A DNA stretch of 64,000 nt from the NCBI RefSeq assembly GCF_900182985.1, contig NZ_FXUY01000001.1:3534001-3598000 (forward strand), read 5' to 3'. Positions 45,054 to 55,358 of this stretch are shown piece after piece. Below the pieces are notes generated by a model. It had not been told where the DNA came from, ran no database searches, and saw nothing but the letters and a program-made list of their open reading frames with translations. The translations under genes were made by a program, and so were the position numbers. The stretch comes from Pseudomonas helmanticensis. Its GTDB lineage: Bacteria > Pseudomonadota > Gammaproteobacteria > Pseudomonadales > Pseudomonadaceae. Numbering within the stretch: position 1 is the stretch's first letter; the number at the start of each line of letters is the position of its first letter.

Positions 45054-45072
45054 CAGTAGTGGCATGGGGCGA

Positions 45073-45543
45073 CTAATGGATCCAAAGCAGGGTCAGGATT
45101 GCGCCCACCAGCACGAACGGTGCAAATGGCAGCTTATTTGACTTTTCCGGGGCCATATATCGAAGACGTTCCCTAAGCCGTTGACTCATATGCAGCCAGA
45201 GATTTGGCGCCAGCAGTAACCAGAAGACGCTGGCGATTGCCGCGCCGATAAATGTGCCGAGCAGATGAGTGCCGTCCGTCGCGAAAGCGAAAGCTGTCAT
45301 AAGTTTCACATCGCCAGCACCGAAACGGTTCAGCAGATAGCCTGGCAGCGTCAGCAACAGCGCCAGCAAAAAAGCCCAGCCGCCCTGCACCGCGTCTGCG
45401 CCCAGCCACGTTTGGCCAGTCAACAGCAGATACACCGCCGCCAACCCGCCAACGCCGAGGGTCAGCAGATTGCCGATGTGCCGTTGGCGGGCATCCTGCG
45501 CCGCGCATAGCGTCAGCCAGATCAGTAGGACAAAGCTGTGCAT
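45073..45543 (-). CDS. fppA: Prepilin peptidase FppA (CpaA/TadV type)
   Basis: The protein has 156 aa, the short A24A form without the methylase half. The two catalytic aspartates are D17 (CAAQDARQRHIGN) and D78 (GAGDVKLM). About four to five membrane helices are predicted. It cleaves the Flp and TadE-type prepilins. It is divergent from tadE across 75 bp and upstream of pprB on the same strand. Confidence 0.92.
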   Translation of the reverse strand: MHSFVLLIWLTLCAAQDARQRHIGNLLTLGVGGLAAVYLLLTGQTWLGADAVQGGWAFLLALLLTLPGYLLNRFGAGDVKLMTAFAFATDGTHLLGTFIGAAIASVFWLLLAPNLWLHMSQRLRERLRYMAPEKSNKLPFAPFVLVGAILTLLWIH

Positions 45544-45618
45544 GCGGTAAAAAACGTCCGTTTTGGCCGAATGATTCTATGCTGATATTACGTAGTGAAT
45601 GTCAGGGTAGACGCACTC

Positions 45619-46059
45619 ATGAAATCCGCCCTCCCCCGCAAGCAAAAAGGCGCTGTCGCCATCGAGTTCGCCTTGGTGTTCGTCATCTTCTTCGCCGTGT
45701 TTTATGGCTTGGTGAGCTACAGCTTGCCGCTGTTGTTGATGCAGTCATTCAATGAGTCCACCGCCGAAGCCGTGCGCCGCAGCGTGGCGCTGGATCCGGC
45801 GACCGCCAACTACTCGACCGCCGTCACCGCCACCGCCCGCACCGAGTTGACCCGACAACTGGGCTGGCTGCCCGCCGCGTTGAATTTCAACGCGGCCACC
45901 GACAGTTCGATCACCTACGTCGGCGGTGTGTTGACGGTGACCATCAACTATCCCACCAGCAAATTGAATCAGGCGTTGCCGTTTCTGGTGTTGCCGGGCG
46001 TCGGCACGGTGCCGCGCCTGCCGGCAACATTGCGCGCCTCGTCGAGCCTGCAATTTTGA
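45619..46059 (+). CDS. TadE/TadF-like pseudopilin
   Basis: The protein has 146 aa. A short basic leader (KSALPRKQKG) is followed by AVAIEFALVFVIFFAVFYGLV, the TadE/F prepilin-like site (G|A with E at +5) and helix. The rest is periplasmic. It is a minor pseudopilin of the Flp apparatus. The ATG at 45619 keeps the leader compact; an upstream start would add eight residues. It overlaps the pprA start (TTGA). Confidence 0.87.
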   Translation: MKSALPRKQKGAVAIEFALVFVIFFAVFYGLVSYSLPLLLMQSFNESTAEAVRRSVALDPATANYSTAVTATARTELTRQLGWLPAALNFNAATDSSITYVGGVLTVTINYPTSKLNQALPFLVLPGVGTVPRLPATLRASSSLQF

Positions 46060-48791
46060 GTGCCGGTGAAACGCTGTTCAGCCGCTTGCTCAATCGACAA
46101 CCCGGCACCTCCCCACCACTGGAAAGCCCGGTGGCGCAAAGCGTCGGCCTGCAGTTGTATCTGGATGGCGACGGCCAGGTCCTGCACCTGAGCGGGCCAT
46201 TACGGCACTTGCTCGCGCAACGCATGGCCAGCACGCAACCTGCGCATCTGCTGGATTACCTGCTGCCGCACAGCAGTCTTGCCGTGGAGGGACAACCGGC
46301 CGACTGGCAAGGACAATTGCTCGACCTCGATTTTTTCAGCCTCGCCGGCCCGCCGCTGCACTTGCGCGGCTGGGTGCAAGCGCAGGGTGACGGCTGGCTC
46401 CTGCAGATGCTCGATATCGGCGATTTGCTCGGTGAACGGCGTCAGGCGCGTAGCCGCGAGCAAGCGCAAATGCTCGCCACGCAGATTCGCGATCAATTAC
46501 GCCTGTGCAGCCTCGCCCGCCTGCCGGATGCGCTGGGCGAGCAGTTGCAACGCCTGAGTCAGCAATTGCACATCCCGTGTCTGGCGGTAGCGCTGCTCGA
46601 CGAGCAAGGCCTGGGCTGGCAGATTCATCAGCATTACACCGCGTTGAACGCGCCCCGACTGTGGCGTGAACAGCAGCGTTTGGGCACTGGCCTCGACAGT
46701 TTGAACGGTGCAGCACCGCAACGTTTGCTGAGCAGCGAACAGCCGCGTCTGAGCGCATTGTTCGGCCCGCATGCAGGTTTCGCCGTGCCCTATCGCGATG
46801 CCCAAGGCGTGGCGGCATGGCTGCTGTGCGCCGACTACAACGCGCAACAACAGGCGCCGGACCTCAGCGATCACGACTGGCTGCTGCTAGCAGCGGCGGT
46901 GGCAGCACCGTTACTGGAGCGCTTGCGCGAGCATCGTCACCATCAGCAACTGGAACGCCTGGAAACCCTGCAAGCGCTGCTCGGCACCGGTTGGTGGGAA
47001 GTATTCAGCGACAGCAACGAAGTGCAGTTGGCGCCGACACTGGCGCAAAGCCTGGCGTTGACGACGACGCGGTTGCCGATTCAGGACTGGTTCAATCAGG
47101 TTCACCCCGCCGACCGCGATGAGCTGCGCAGTCGCCTGCAAGCGCTGCAAGACGAAGGCGTGCCGCTGGAGTTGTGCGTGCGCTGGCAAGCCGACGCGCA
47201 ATCGTTGCCGCTGTGGTATCGCCTGCAAGGCCGCTCTTTGGGCATCGGTGCCCAGCGCCGGCTGGTGGGTTTCATGCTCGACATCAGCGACATCAAGAAT
47301 CAGCAGCAACAGGCCGCCGCAGCCCATGCGCGGCTGGACAATCTGATCGCCAGTTCGCCCGCCGTGATCTACGTGCAACGCTACGTTGCCGGGGCGCTGC
47401 AACCGACGTTTTTCAGCGCCAGCCTGAGCGCTCTTTTGGGCTGGAGTCTGGCTGACTGCGACGATGGCCGTCTGGTCGAACACGTCCATCCTGATGATCG
47501 CCCACACTATTTCGAACGCACTCGGCAGTTGCTGCGCGAAGGCGCGGTGAGCGCGCGTTATCGAGTGCTTGACCATCAGGGCAACGTGCACTGGCTGCTC
47601 GACGAAGCCAAGTTGCTGCGCGACGATCTCGGCTTGCCGGTAGAAGCCGTCGGCCTGTGGCTGGACGTGACTGACGCCACTCTTGCCGCCGAACAGGTCA
47701 AGGCCAGTGAAGAGCGCTACCGGATTTTGGTGGAAGATTCGCCGGCGATGATTTGCCGTTATCGCCCGGACCTGACCCTGACGTTCGGCAACCGCCCTTT
47801 GGCGATGTACCTGGAATGCGCGCCGGAGCAATTGCCCGGGGTCAATCTGGGCAGCTGGATGTCGGACGAGCAACGTGAAGCATTCCTCCAGCGTCTCGCG
47901 CAACTGACGCCGGAGGTGCCGGTGAGCACAGCGGAAATCAACCTGTGCCTGCCCGGCCGTGAGCATGCCTGGTGGGTCTGGTCGGATCGCGGCGTGTTCG
48001 ATGAACACGGCACACTGATCGAGGTACAAGCGGTGGGCCGCGACAACACCGAAGTGCGCCGCTCGCAGCAACAACTGACGCAAAGCGCAAAAATGGCCAC
48101 CCTTGGCGAAATGGCCACCGGCCTCGCGCATGAAATCAATCAGCCGCTGAACGTCATGCGCATGGCCATCGTCAATGTGCTCAAGCGTTTGAGCAATGGC
48201 GACGTGCAGATCGACTACCTGACCGACAAACTCAATCGCATCGACGCGCAAGTGCAACGGGCCGCGCGGGTGGTCGATCACATGCGCGTGTTCGGCCGGC
48301 GCTCGGAAGTCGAACAGCAGCCGTTCAATCCGCTGGAGGCGATCGAAGGCACGCTGTCGCTGCTGTCTGAAGGATTGCGCGGCAAAGGTGTCGAATTGCG
48401 GATCAAGGAGGCTGGCTTTCAGGTTCAGGTGCGCGGTTACGTCGATCAACTTGAACAAGTGCTGATCAATCTGATGGTCAATGCCCGCGACGCGCTGCTC
48501 GGCAAGCGCGAAGCCAACCGCGACTTCCAGCCGTGGATCGCCCTGCATGCCGAGTGTGACGAACACGTCGTGCGGCTGTGGGTCGAGGACAATGGCGGCG
48601 GCATCGACCCGCGTTTGCTGGAACGTATTTTCGAGCCGTTTTTCACCACCAAACCGGTCGGTGTCGGCACCGGTCTGGGCTTGTCGGTGAGTTACGGCAT
48701 CATCGACAACATGGGCGGACGCCTGAGTGTGCGCAACGGCGACGAGGGTGCGCGGTTCTGCATCGAGCTGCCGATTGCGCTGACCGATTAG
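46056..48791 (+). CDS. pprA: Sensor histidine kinase PprA
   Basis: The protein has 911 aa and no clear membrane helix. A GAF-like region (~130-290) is followed by PAS modules (~300-420, ~430-545, ~555-680) and HisKA with H692 ([10 protein letters not shown]). The HATPase shows [29 protein letters not shown] and GTGLGLSV. It phosphorylates PprB. The start is TTG, overlapping the tadE stop by 4 bp, so expression is coupled. It converges with tadG (4-bp overlap at 48788-48791). Confidence 0.9.
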   Translation: MSAGETLFSRLLNRQPGTSPPLESPVAQSVGLQLYLDGDGQVLHLSGPLRHLLAQRMASTQPAHLLDYLLPHSSLAVEGQPADWQGQLLDLDFFSLAGPPLHLRGWVQAQGDGWLLQMLDIGDLLGERRQARSREQAQMLATQIRDQLRLCSLARLPDALGEQLQRLSQQLHIPCLAVALLDEQGLGWQIHQHYTALNAPRLWREQQRLGTGLDSLNGAAPQRLLSSEQPRLSALFGPHAGFAVPYRDAQGVAAWLLCADYNAQQQAPDLSDHDWLLLAAAVAAPLLERLREHRHHQQLERLETLQALLGTGWWEVFSDSNEVQLAPTLAQSLALTTTRLPIQDWFNQVHPADRDELRSRLQALQDEGVPLELCVRWQADAQSLPLWYRLQGRSLGIGAQRRLVGFMLDISDIKNQQQQAAAAHARLDNLIASSPAVIYVQRYVAGALQPTFFSASLSALLGWSLADCDDGRLVEHVHPDDRPHYFERTRQLLREGAVSARYRVLDHQGNVHWLLDEAKLLRDDLGLPVEAVGLWLDVTDATLAAEQVKASEERYRILVEDSPAMICRYRPDLTLTFGNRPLAMYLECAPEQLPGVNLGSWMSDEQREAFLQRLAQLTPEVPVSTAEINLCLPGREHAWWVWSDRGVFDEHGTLIEVQAVGRDNTEVRRSQQQLTQSAKMATLGEMATGLAHEINQPLNVMRMAIVNVLKRLSNGDVQIDYLTDKLNRIDAQVQRAARVVDHMRVFGRRSEVEQQPFNPLEAIEGTLSLLSEGLRGKGVELRIKEAGFQVQVRGYVDQLEQVLINLMVNARDALLGKREANRDFQPWIALHAECDEHVVRLWVEDNGGGIDPRLLERIFEPFFTTKPVGVGTGLGLSVSYGIIDNMGGRLSVRNGDEGARFCIELPIALTD

Positions 48792-50776
48792 ATCGCCAGC
48801 ATCGGCTGCCCCGGTGGCCGGCAACTGAGGTTGGCGCCGACATCGACCTTGTTCAGGGTGATGCCGAGATTGGCCAGCAAACCATCAAGAATCGGGTCGA
48901 GTACCGGGCTGAGCAGATTGTCGATGACCACGCCCAACGTACTGTTGACGCTCGCCAGCACGTCCGCAGTGGTGGTCAGCAAGCCACCGAGCAAACTCGA
49001 ACCGGTGGGTTTGTACGCCTGCACCTGAACCCCGCTCAAGGTGCCTTTCAGACTATTGACCAGGCCCTGCGTACCGAAGCTGTAATTCAGCGGCGTCTGC
49101 TTGATTTCCGGTGGCTGGTTGTAGGTGTGGATGTTCTGCATGCTCGCCACTGAGGTATCGACCATAACCCCGAGACCGCCGCCGTAAAACGGTTTGCGCG
49201 TGCTCTGGTCGCACGTCGCCGAGCCCAGCCCGAGCAGCGGAATGGTGCAGGTGATGACGCCGACATCGATCAACGCCAATGGCTGCACGGTGACATCGGC
49301 CGAGGAGGAAAACGCATTGGTCGCGTCGATCTTGCCGACCTTGAGTTTGACCAGTGACGAGTTGGTCTGGGTGGTCAGGCTTTTCGTCGCATCGCTGACG
49401 CAGTTGAAATCGGTGACATGGCTGTCAGCAGCGGCAGCTTCAAGGAGGATGTCGATGCTCGAGGTCGGCAGAATTTGCAGATTGGTGCGCTGACAGGTGC
49501 CGCCCAATGCGCAGAACAACGAGTTCAGCGTGCCGGCGATGTTCAGGTGCAGCAGGTTGTTGAGGGTGTCGGTCAAGCCACCGACCAGCGGCGTACTGAC
49601 GATGGCGCTGGCCAGACCGGCGACACCGGACAGCAGTGGCAGGTTCAGCGAGATCAGTGTGCGTACCTGCGCGGTTTTCACGTAGATGCGGTTGGCGCCC
49701 ATCGGGTCGGCCTTGGCCAGCGCCGGGTTGCCCACTGCCGACAACTGCGGCGGCTGGATGACTTTGACTTTCACCGAACCATTGACCAGCCCCGGAATGC
49801 TCAATGGCACGGTGGCGGTCAGGGCGTTCTGACTGTTGGCCAGTTGCACCACGGCTTCGAGTAACTGGAACACCTGCAGATTGGCATTAAGCGCGGCCGA
49901 GGTCGCGCCAGTTTGCAGTTGCAGCAACTGACCGAGCACCACCGAGGTGTTGCCGACGATGGCCTTCAACCCGAGCAAGCCGCTGACCGCGACACTGGTG
50001 GTGCTGCCACCCTTGGTCAATACGGTGATGGCGGTGTCGATCAGTTGATTGATCTGGATGCTTTGACTGAGTACCTGGGTGTAGTTACCGGCGTCGACGT
50101 GGACGTCGAGCGCCAGTTGATTGAGATAACTGAGCAGACTGATATTGGTGTCCACCAGACCTTGCCAACCGGCGACGCTGAGGTTGAGGCTGCCGCCGAG
50201 CAGTCCGCCCCACAGCGCATTCAACGCGGCTGACTTGCTGGCGTCGACCGTCAGTGCGGTGGTACCGATGGTCAGTTGCGCCATCGGCGGCAGAATCGCC
50301 GACGTGCCCACCGCCGTCGCGTGCAGGCGCGTGGTCGGAGCGACGCTGCCCGGCCGGAACAACGCGTACAGTGCGGCGCCAACACTGGTGGGCACCACGC
50401 GCGTGGCGACGACGCTGATCGCTTCTTTCTTGCTGGCATCGACGGTGAAGGCACGCAGGTTGTTCGCACCGGTTTGCACGGTGCCGCAGGTCACGGCAAG
50501 GGTCGTATCCTGCGCCACGGCAAAACCATTGCGCGCGGCGCTGGCGGTGGCAAAAGCGGCGGCGCTGAGCCCTGTCAGGCAATCACCGCTGCGCGAGATC
50601 GCCTCGAGCGCGGCGACATCGACCACCCGCTGCAAGCGCCGTTGTTCCATGTACAAGCGACCGCTGTCGACCACCAGCACCATGCACACCAGCGCCAGGC
50701 CGAGGGTTAACGCCGCCATCAGACCGATCGCCCCGCGTTGCCGGGCCGGGCCGTTGAAATGCGAACGAGGCGACAT
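48788..50776 (-). CDS. tadG: TadG-like protein
   Basis: The protein has 662 aa. The N-terminus QRGAIGLMAALTLGLALVCMVLVVDSGRLYMEQRRLQRVVDVAALEA is the TadG/TadE-G (DUF2134) anchor. A long periplasmic part follows, rich in Leu, Val, Asn and Thr with repeated helical segments and few cysteines. It is longer than common TadG proteins. AAGGAG with good spacing selects the ATG at 50776. It is likely a minor Flp pilus component. Confidence 0.82.
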   Translation of the reverse strand: MSPRSHFNGPARQRGAIGLMAALTLGLALVCMVLVVDSGRLYMEQRRLQRVVDVAALEAISRSGDCLTGLSAAAFATASAARNGFAVAQDTTLAVTCGTVQTGANNLRAFTVDASKKEAISVVATRVVPTSVGAALYALFRPGSVAPTTRLHATAVGTSAILPPMAQLTIGTTALTVDASKSAALNALWGGLLGGSLNLSVAGWQGLVDTNISLLSYLNQLALDVHVDAGNYTQVLSQSIQINQLIDTAITVLTKGGSTTSVAVSGLLGLKAIVGNTSVVLGQLLQLQTGATSAALNANLQVFQLLEAVVQLANSQNALTATVPLSIPGLVNGSVKVKVIQPPQLSAVGNPALAKADPMGANRIYVKTAQVRTLISLNLPLLSGVAGLASAIVSTPLVGGLTDTLNNLLHLNIAGTLNSLFCALGGTCQRTNLQILPTSSIDILLEAAAADSHVTDFNCVSDATKSLTTQTNSSLVKLKVGKIDATNAFSSSADVTVQPLALIDVGVITCTIPLLGLGSATCDQSTRKPFYGGGLGVMVDTSVASMQNIHTYNQPPEIKQTPLNYSFGTQGLVNSLKGTLSGVQVQAYKPTGSSLLGGLLTTTADVLASVNSTLGVVIDNLLSPVLDPILDGLLANLGITLNKVDVGANLSCRPPGQPMLAI

Positions 50777-50898
50777 GGCGCACTCCTTTGCCGTGACCTC
50801 CATTGATGCAACTGAGTGTAGACGCGCCCGGCCCTGCCTGCTGGCAACACGCCAGCCTCAGCGCAAAAACCCAGCGTTCTGTTGAAACGGCCCTTTCA

Positions 50899-50935
50899 AG
50901 ATCAACAGATCGCAGCCTGCGGCAGCTCCTACAGG
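50899..50935. repeat. REP element, single (GATCGCAGCC family)
   Basis: One half-unit (GATCGCAGCCTGCGGCAGCT core) without a facing partner, between tadG and the DUF4136 lipoprotein, whose stop follows it. Confidence 0.85.
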
Positions 50936-50937
50936 GG

Positions 50938-51495
50938 TTAGCGTGGGGGGTAGTTGGTGAGGATGCGGGCGACCGTCTCGCGGATGGCGTTGCTGCGATC
51001 CTCGGGGTTGGGCTTGCTGGCGAGCATTTGCTCGTCGCTGCCGCGCCACACCAGTTTGCCGTCCTTGCCGTCGAGCAGGTCGATCTGGATGGTCGCGACT
51101 TTGTAGGTGATGTTGCGCGTTTCGTTGTACATCGGCGCGCCCCAGTAGCCATTCCATGGGCCGCCCCAACCGCCGCCGTAATTGGTCGTCACTTGTTGCT
51201 GACGATCCTCGACGATCAGATAAGTCTGCACATTCAAATCACCTTTGGCGCCCGCAGCCGCCGGGCGCAGACCACGCTGATCAAGTTGATCCGTTACCGC
51301 TTGGCGAATGCGTTGCTCGGTCAGGTCGCTTTTGATCCGTGGATCATCCGGGCGATATTGCAGGGCGGGGTCTTTCCAGCTCCAGCTGCGATAGGCGGCA
51401 AAGTCGCGGCTGGCGTCGAAGTCATGATTGACCTGGTTGGCGGCGCAAGCACTGAGCAGTGCGGCCATGGCCAGTAAAGCGAGACGGCGGAACAT
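50938..51495 (-). CDS. DUF4136 lipoprotein A
   Basis: The protein has 185 aa. Its lipobox is LLSAC (C17). The DUF4136 fold shows FDASRDFAAYRSWSWKDPAL and …RIRQAVTDQLDQRGL…, with a Gly/Trp/Tyr-rich loop (YGGGWGGPWNGYWG). The function is unknown. It sits 54 bp after a second DUF4136 lipoprotein on the same strand, so they are probably paralogues made by tandem duplication. Confidence 0.85.
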   Translation of the reverse strand: MFRRLALLAMAALLSACAANQVNHDFDASRDFAAYRSWSWKDPALQYRPDDPRIKSDLTEQRIRQAVTDQLDQRGLRPAAAGAKGDLNVQTYLIVEDRQQQVTTNYGGGWGGPWNGYWGAPMYNETRNITYKVATIQIDLLDGKDGKLVWRGSDEQMLASKPNPEDRSNAIRETVARILTNYPPR

Positions 51496-51549
51496 GGTTT
51501 TTCTCCGGTTGAAGACATGAGCCTGCTAGAGCTTCTCATTTGCAGCAAG

Positions 51550-52164
51550 CTAACTGGGAGGATACGCCGACATGGCCTTTTCCACAGCCTCGCGAATCGA
51601 ATCCGTGCGGTCAATCTGATTGCCCTTGGCGCCGGTTTCCGCGCTGGCACTCCACACCGGTTGCCCCGTGCCGGCGTCAAACAGATCGACTTGCACCACC
51701 ACGACCTGCTCGGAATAGGTGCGCACCACCGGCACGCTGTTGTACATGCCGTAGCCGCGCCCATAACGATCATAGCCGCCGTATCCGCCGCCGTAGTAGC
51801 CGTAATCGTCCTGCGCCTGACGCAAGCGCGTTTGCAGGCTCAGATGGGCGCTGACCAACAGGTCGGCCGGACGATTGTCATGCAAAGGGCGCAAACCCCG
51901 TTGATCCAGCGCGTTGCTCACCGCCTCGGCCACTTGCGCCGAATCCGCCCACGCCGTACCCGGCGGCAATTGACCGTTAAGCCAGGCCCAACTGCGGTAG
52001 CGCCCGTAATCACGCGGCGGCGCCGGGTAAGCGCTGCGGTCAAAGGTGTTGGCCGCTTGCGGCGGCGCCGGCGGCAACGGCCGCGACTGCGCCACGTAAG
52101 GGTTGCTGCCCTGGCAGGCGGCCAACCCCAGACAGATCAGCAATAACCCGGATTGAGCTTTCAT
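51550..52164 (-). CDS. DUF4136 lipoprotein B
   Basis: The protein has 204 aa. Its lipobox is LGLAAC (C17). It shares the fold and landmarks of lipoprotein A ([25 protein letters not shown]) and a Gly/Tyr tract ([17 protein letters not shown]). It is the first gene of the tandem pair and starts 12 bp downstream of cmoM. Function unknown. Confidence 0.85.
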   Translation of the reverse strand: MKAQSGLLLICLGLAACQGSNPYVAQSRPLPPAPPQAANTFDRSAYPAPPRDYGRYRSWAWLNGQLPPGTAWADSAQVAEAVSNALDQRGLRPLHDNRPADLLVSAHLSLQTRLRQAQDDYGYYGGGYGGYDRYGRGYGMYNSVPVVRTYSEQVVVVQVDLFDAGTGQPVWSASAETGAKGNQIDRTDSIREAVEKAMSAYPPS

Positions 52165-52176
52165 TTTGTGCTCCGA

Positions 52177-52926
52177 TCAGACCGGCCGGCAGATCCAGTG
52201 CAGGTAACGCCCAAGCCCGGCGAAGCTTGGGTGACGACGGTGAGCGAGCTCCATCTCGAGCAAATCGACGAGTTCGGCGCGGGCCTGGAATTCCACCGGC
52301 ATGTAGTCGTGAAAAACCCGGATCCCGCTCTGGCTTTCGACCTGCCACAGGCCGTCGAGTTGCGTTGCCAATTCGCGCGGATCGAGCGGTTGCTGCGGGG
52401 TCAGGCTCTGCTTTTCACCGGCCATGTCGTTCTTGCGCATTTTCTTGAAATGGCCTTTGAGCAGGTTGCGGTAGATCAGCGCGTCGCGGTTGTAGAACGC
52501 CAGCGACAACCAGCCGCCGGGCTTGGTCAATTGGTGCAGCACCGGCAGGATCGCGTGGGGTTCGGCGAGCCACTCGAGCACGGCGTGGCAGATCACCAGA
52601 TCGTAGGGTTCGGTGAGTTGCCCGAGCAACGCCTGCCACGGTGCCTGAATAAACGTCGCGGTTTGCCCAGCCTCGGCGAAACGCTGGCGGGCGCCTTCGA
52701 GCATCGGCGCGGCCGGCTCGGTGAAGGTCACGTCGTGGCCACGTTCGGCCAGCCATAAAGACATGTGGCCGAGACCACCACCGATGTCGAGCACCCGCAA
52801 CGGGCGATCCGGCAACGCTTCGGCAAGGTCGGCCTGCAACACCGCGAGGCGAATTGCGCCTTTGGCACCGCCGTAGATTTTTTCGGCGAAACGCGTCGCC
52901 AACTGATCGAAATGCCGGTCGCTCAT
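52177..52926 (-). CDS. cmoM: tRNA 5-carboxymethoxyuridine methyltransferase CmoM (SmtA)
   Basis: The protein has 249 aa, a class I SAM methyltransferase. Motif I is LRVLDIGGGLGHMSLWLAERG (~44-64), and ATFIQAPWQ, LVICHAVLEWL and PGGWLSLAFYN are the downstream motifs. CmoM methylates cmo5U34 of some tRNAs to mcmo5U. Its ATG overlaps the MazG-like gene stop (TGATG). Confidence 0.9.
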   Translation of the reverse strand: MSDRHFDQLATRFAEKIYGGAKGAIRLAVLQADLAEALPDRPLRVLDIGGGLGHMSLWLAERGHDVTFTEPAAPMLEGARQRFAEAGQTATFIQAPWQALLGQLTEPYDLVICHAVLEWLAEPHAILPVLHQLTKPGGWLSLAFYNRDALIYRNLLKGHFKKMRKNDMAGEKQSLTPQQPLDPRELATQLDGLWQVESQSGIRVFHDYMPVEFQARAELVDLLEMELAHRRHPSFAGLGRYLHWICRPV

Positions 52927-53228
52927 CAGCTGAACCGCCGTTCGCTGTCGGCGAGCTTGGCGCGCACCACTTCATTCATGTCCAGGCCCAACTCGCTGCA
53001 CAGCAGCAACAGATACAGCACGATATCGCCGACTTCCTGCCCGGCGTGGGCGAGTTTTTCAGCGGGCAACTGGCGCGACTGGTCCTCGCTCAGCCACTGG
53101 AAAATTTCCACCAGTTCAGACATTTCGACGCTGGCGGCCATGGCCAGGTTTTTCGGGCTGTGAAATTGCCGCCAGTCATTGCGGTCGCGAATGGCGTGCA
53201 GGCGTTCGGTCAGTTCAACAAGGTTCAT
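52926..53228 (-). CDS. MazG-like nucleotide pyrophosphohydrolase
   Basis: The protein has 100 aa. A MazG-like (all-alpha NTP-PPase) motif is seen: EMSELVEIFQWLSED… EVGDIVLYLLLLCSELGLD, with the metal-binding EXXE…EXXD set. It removes pyrophosphate from unwanted nucleotides such as dCTP. It is upstream of and overlaps cmoM by one base, so the two form an operon. Confidence 0.88.
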   Translation of the reverse strand: MNLVELTERLHAIRDRNDWRQFHSPKNLAMAASVEMSELVEIFQWLSEDQSRQLPAEKLAHAGQEVGDIVLYLLLLCSELGLDMNEVVRAKLADSERRFS

Positions 53229-53283
53229 CGGGCTCTCCTGAAGGCGTATAGCTTCAAGCGGATACGCCCTGAAGGCAAGACCC

Positions 53284-53372
53284 ATGTAGGAGCTGCCGCA
53301 GGCTGCGATCTGTTGATCTTGATCTTTGAAAAACAACATCAAAAGATCGCAGCCTGCGGCAGCTCCTACAGG
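53284..53372. repeat. REPIN (GATCGCAGCC family, CTGCCGCAGG variant)
   Basis: Inverted halves with a loop near ATCTTGATCTTTGAAAAAC, between the MazG-like gene and the small membrane protein gene. Confidence 0.9.
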
Positions 53373-53468
53373 TTTTACGTTCGGCGCTGCATTGGGCCAT
53401 ACTCGTGGCAGGGAACTCGGCCACCTGCGTTGTGGCCCAAGGCTCAGCTCTTTCATCAGGATGAACAC

Positions 53469-53762
53469 ATGCAGGTAGAAAGCTTTTTCGAGTGGCTCGG
53501 CCAGGCGCTCGGCTCGATCATCCGCTTTATCGTCGACGGGCTCAGTGGCCTGTTCAACATTCTGAGCCATGCCGGCGGCAATTTTGTCGACGGGCTGGCG
53601 AAGACGCTGGGGATGGACACGTCGATCATCAGCATCATCGCGCTGATCGTCGGGCTGATGCTGCTGTGGTCGGCGATTCGCGCGTTCATGAATGCGTCGA
53701 TCATTGCCGGGATCATCTGGTTGCTGCTGGGGTTGTGGTTGCTCAGCTGGATAATTCACTGA
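53469..53762 (+). CDS. Small membrane protein, 97 aa
   Basis: The N-terminal half is amphipathic (MQVESFFEWLGQALGSIIRF). The C-terminal half has two hydrophobic segments (ISIIALIVGLMLLWSAIRAF and IIAGIIWLLLGLWLLSW). No family was recognised. AGGA precedes the ATG. It is isolated between two REPINs. Confidence 0.7.
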   Translation: MQVESFFEWLGQALGSIIRFIVDGLSGLFNILSHAGGNFVDGLAKTLGMDTSIISIIALIVGLMLLWSAIRAFMNASIIAGIIWLLLGLWLLSWIIH

Positions 53763-53775
53763 CACCAAAAAACCT

Positions 53776-53854
53776 TGTAGGAGCTGCCGCAGGCTGCGAT
53801 CTGTTGATCTTTTAAGGCAACATCAAAAGATCGCAGCCTGCGGCAGCTCTTACC
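53776..53854. repeat. REPIN (GATCGCAGCC family)
   Basis: Inverted halves 14 bp after the small membrane protein stop; the right end is slightly diverged (CTCTTACC). Confidence 0.88.
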
Positions 53855-54008
53855 TGTTTATCCGGGGCGCATAAATCCTCACCCACTACCTCCCGCACAC
53901 AACTTCTCCCCTGCAAGAGTGTGGTTCAGTGGAAACATTTCTAGCTGACCCACCGTCTACAGGGGATTGTGTTAATCGCTACAATCCCCGCTCCCCCAAG
54001 GAGCCTGC

Positions 54009-55358
54009 ATGTCCAACCTGACCACCGACTGGCGCGATCGTCCGACTCATCGCAAAGTCTGGGCGCTCGCTGCGCCGATGATCCTTTCCAATATTTCCGT
54101 ACCGCTGGTAGCGCTGGTCGACAGCACCGTCATCGGTCATTTGCCCCACGCCCATCAGTTGGGTGCCGTGGCGGTGGGCGCCAGCCTGTATACCTTTCTC
54201 GCCTGGGCCATGGGCTTTCTGCGCATGGGCACCACCGGGTTTGCCGCGCAGGCGGCCGGGCGCAGCGATGGCGCGGCGTTGCGGCAGATTCTGTTGCAGG
54301 GCCTGCTACTGGCGATGGGACTGGCATTGCTGCTCGGCAGCCTCGGCGTACCGATGAGCGGCCTGGCGCTGCATTTCATGCAGCCGTCAGCGGAACTCGA
54401 TCAGCTCACTCGCGACTTCTTCCACACGCGGCTGTTCGGCCTGCCGGCAGCGCTGGCCAGTTACGCGCTGGTTGGCTGGTTCCTCGGTACGCAGAACGCA
54501 CGCGCGCCCCTGGCGATTCTGCTGACCACCAATCTGATCAACATCGTCCTCAATCTGTGGTTCGTCATTGGCCTGGACTGGGGCGTGGTCGGATCCGCGC
54601 GCGCCTCGGTGATCGCCGAATGGAGCGGCGCCCTGCTCGGCTTGCTGCTGACACGCAAAGCCTTACGCGCGTATCCCGGGCACATCATCTGGGCGGCGCT
54701 GAAGCTGTGGCAGAGCTGGCGACCCTTGCTGGCGGTCAATCGCGACATCTTCATCCGCAGCCTCGCACTGCAATCGGTGTTTTTCATGATCACCGTGCAA
54801 GGTGCGCGGCTCGGCGATGCGACGGTCGCGGCCAATGCGCTGCTGCTCAACGGCCTGCTGCTCACCGCCCACGCACTGGACGGGCTTGCGCATGCCGTTG
54901 AAGCGTTGTGCGGGCATGCCATCGGCGCGCGTGATCGTCTGGCCCTGCGCCGTTCGCTAGTGGTGGCCGGCGGCTGGTCATTGATCGCCAGCCTCGGTTT
55001 TGCTGCGCTGTTTCTTCTCGGCGGGCATCTGTTCATCGAGATGCAGACCAATATCCAGAGTGTGCGTGACACGGCGTTTGTCTACCTGCCTTATCTTGCC
55101 GTGCTGCCATTGATTGCGGTGTGGAGCTACCTGCTCGACGGCCTGTTCATCGGCGCCACCCGCGCCCGCGAAATGCGCAACGGCATGCTCCTGACCGTTG
55201 TCCTGCTATTGCCGTTCGCCTGGGCGCTGCAAGGGTTGGGCAATCACGGCCTGTGGATGTCGTTTCTGCTGTTCATGGTGCTGCGCAGCCTCACGCTCGG
55301 GGCGATGGCCTGGTGGCTGAAGCGCAATGACGGCTGGTTCAGCGGCGGCGTTCACTGA
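54009..55358 (+). CDS. dinF: MATE efflux transporter, DinF type
   Basis: The protein has 449 aa with twelve helices. It shows the DinF/NorM pattern: VWALAAPMILSNISVPLVALVDSTVIGHL at helix 1, then RMGTTGFAAQAAG. It exports drugs or oxidised compounds with Na+ or H+. The 3' end overlaps the convergent esterase gene by 7 bp. Confidence 0.88.
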   Translation: MSNLTTDWRDRPTHRKVWALAAPMILSNISVPLVALVDSTVIGHLPHAHQLGAVAVGASLYTFLAWAMGFLRMGTTGFAAQAAGRSDGAALRQILLQGLLLAMGLALLLGSLGVPMSGLALHFMQPSAELDQLTRDFFHTRLFGLPAALASYALVGWFLGTQNARAPLAILLTTNLINIVLNLWFVIGLDWGVVGSARASVIAEWSGALLGLLLTRKALRAYPGHIIWAALKLWQSWRPLLAVNRDIFIRSLALQSVFFMITVQGARLGDATVAANALLLNGLLLTAHALDGLAHAVEALCGHAIGARDRLALRRSLVVAGGWSLIASLGFAALFLLGGHLFIEMQTNIQSVRDTAFVYLPYLAVLPLIAVWSYLLDGLFIGATRAREMRNGMLLTVVLLLPFAWALQGLGNHGLWMSFLLFMVLRSLTLGAMAWWLKRNDGWFSGGVH

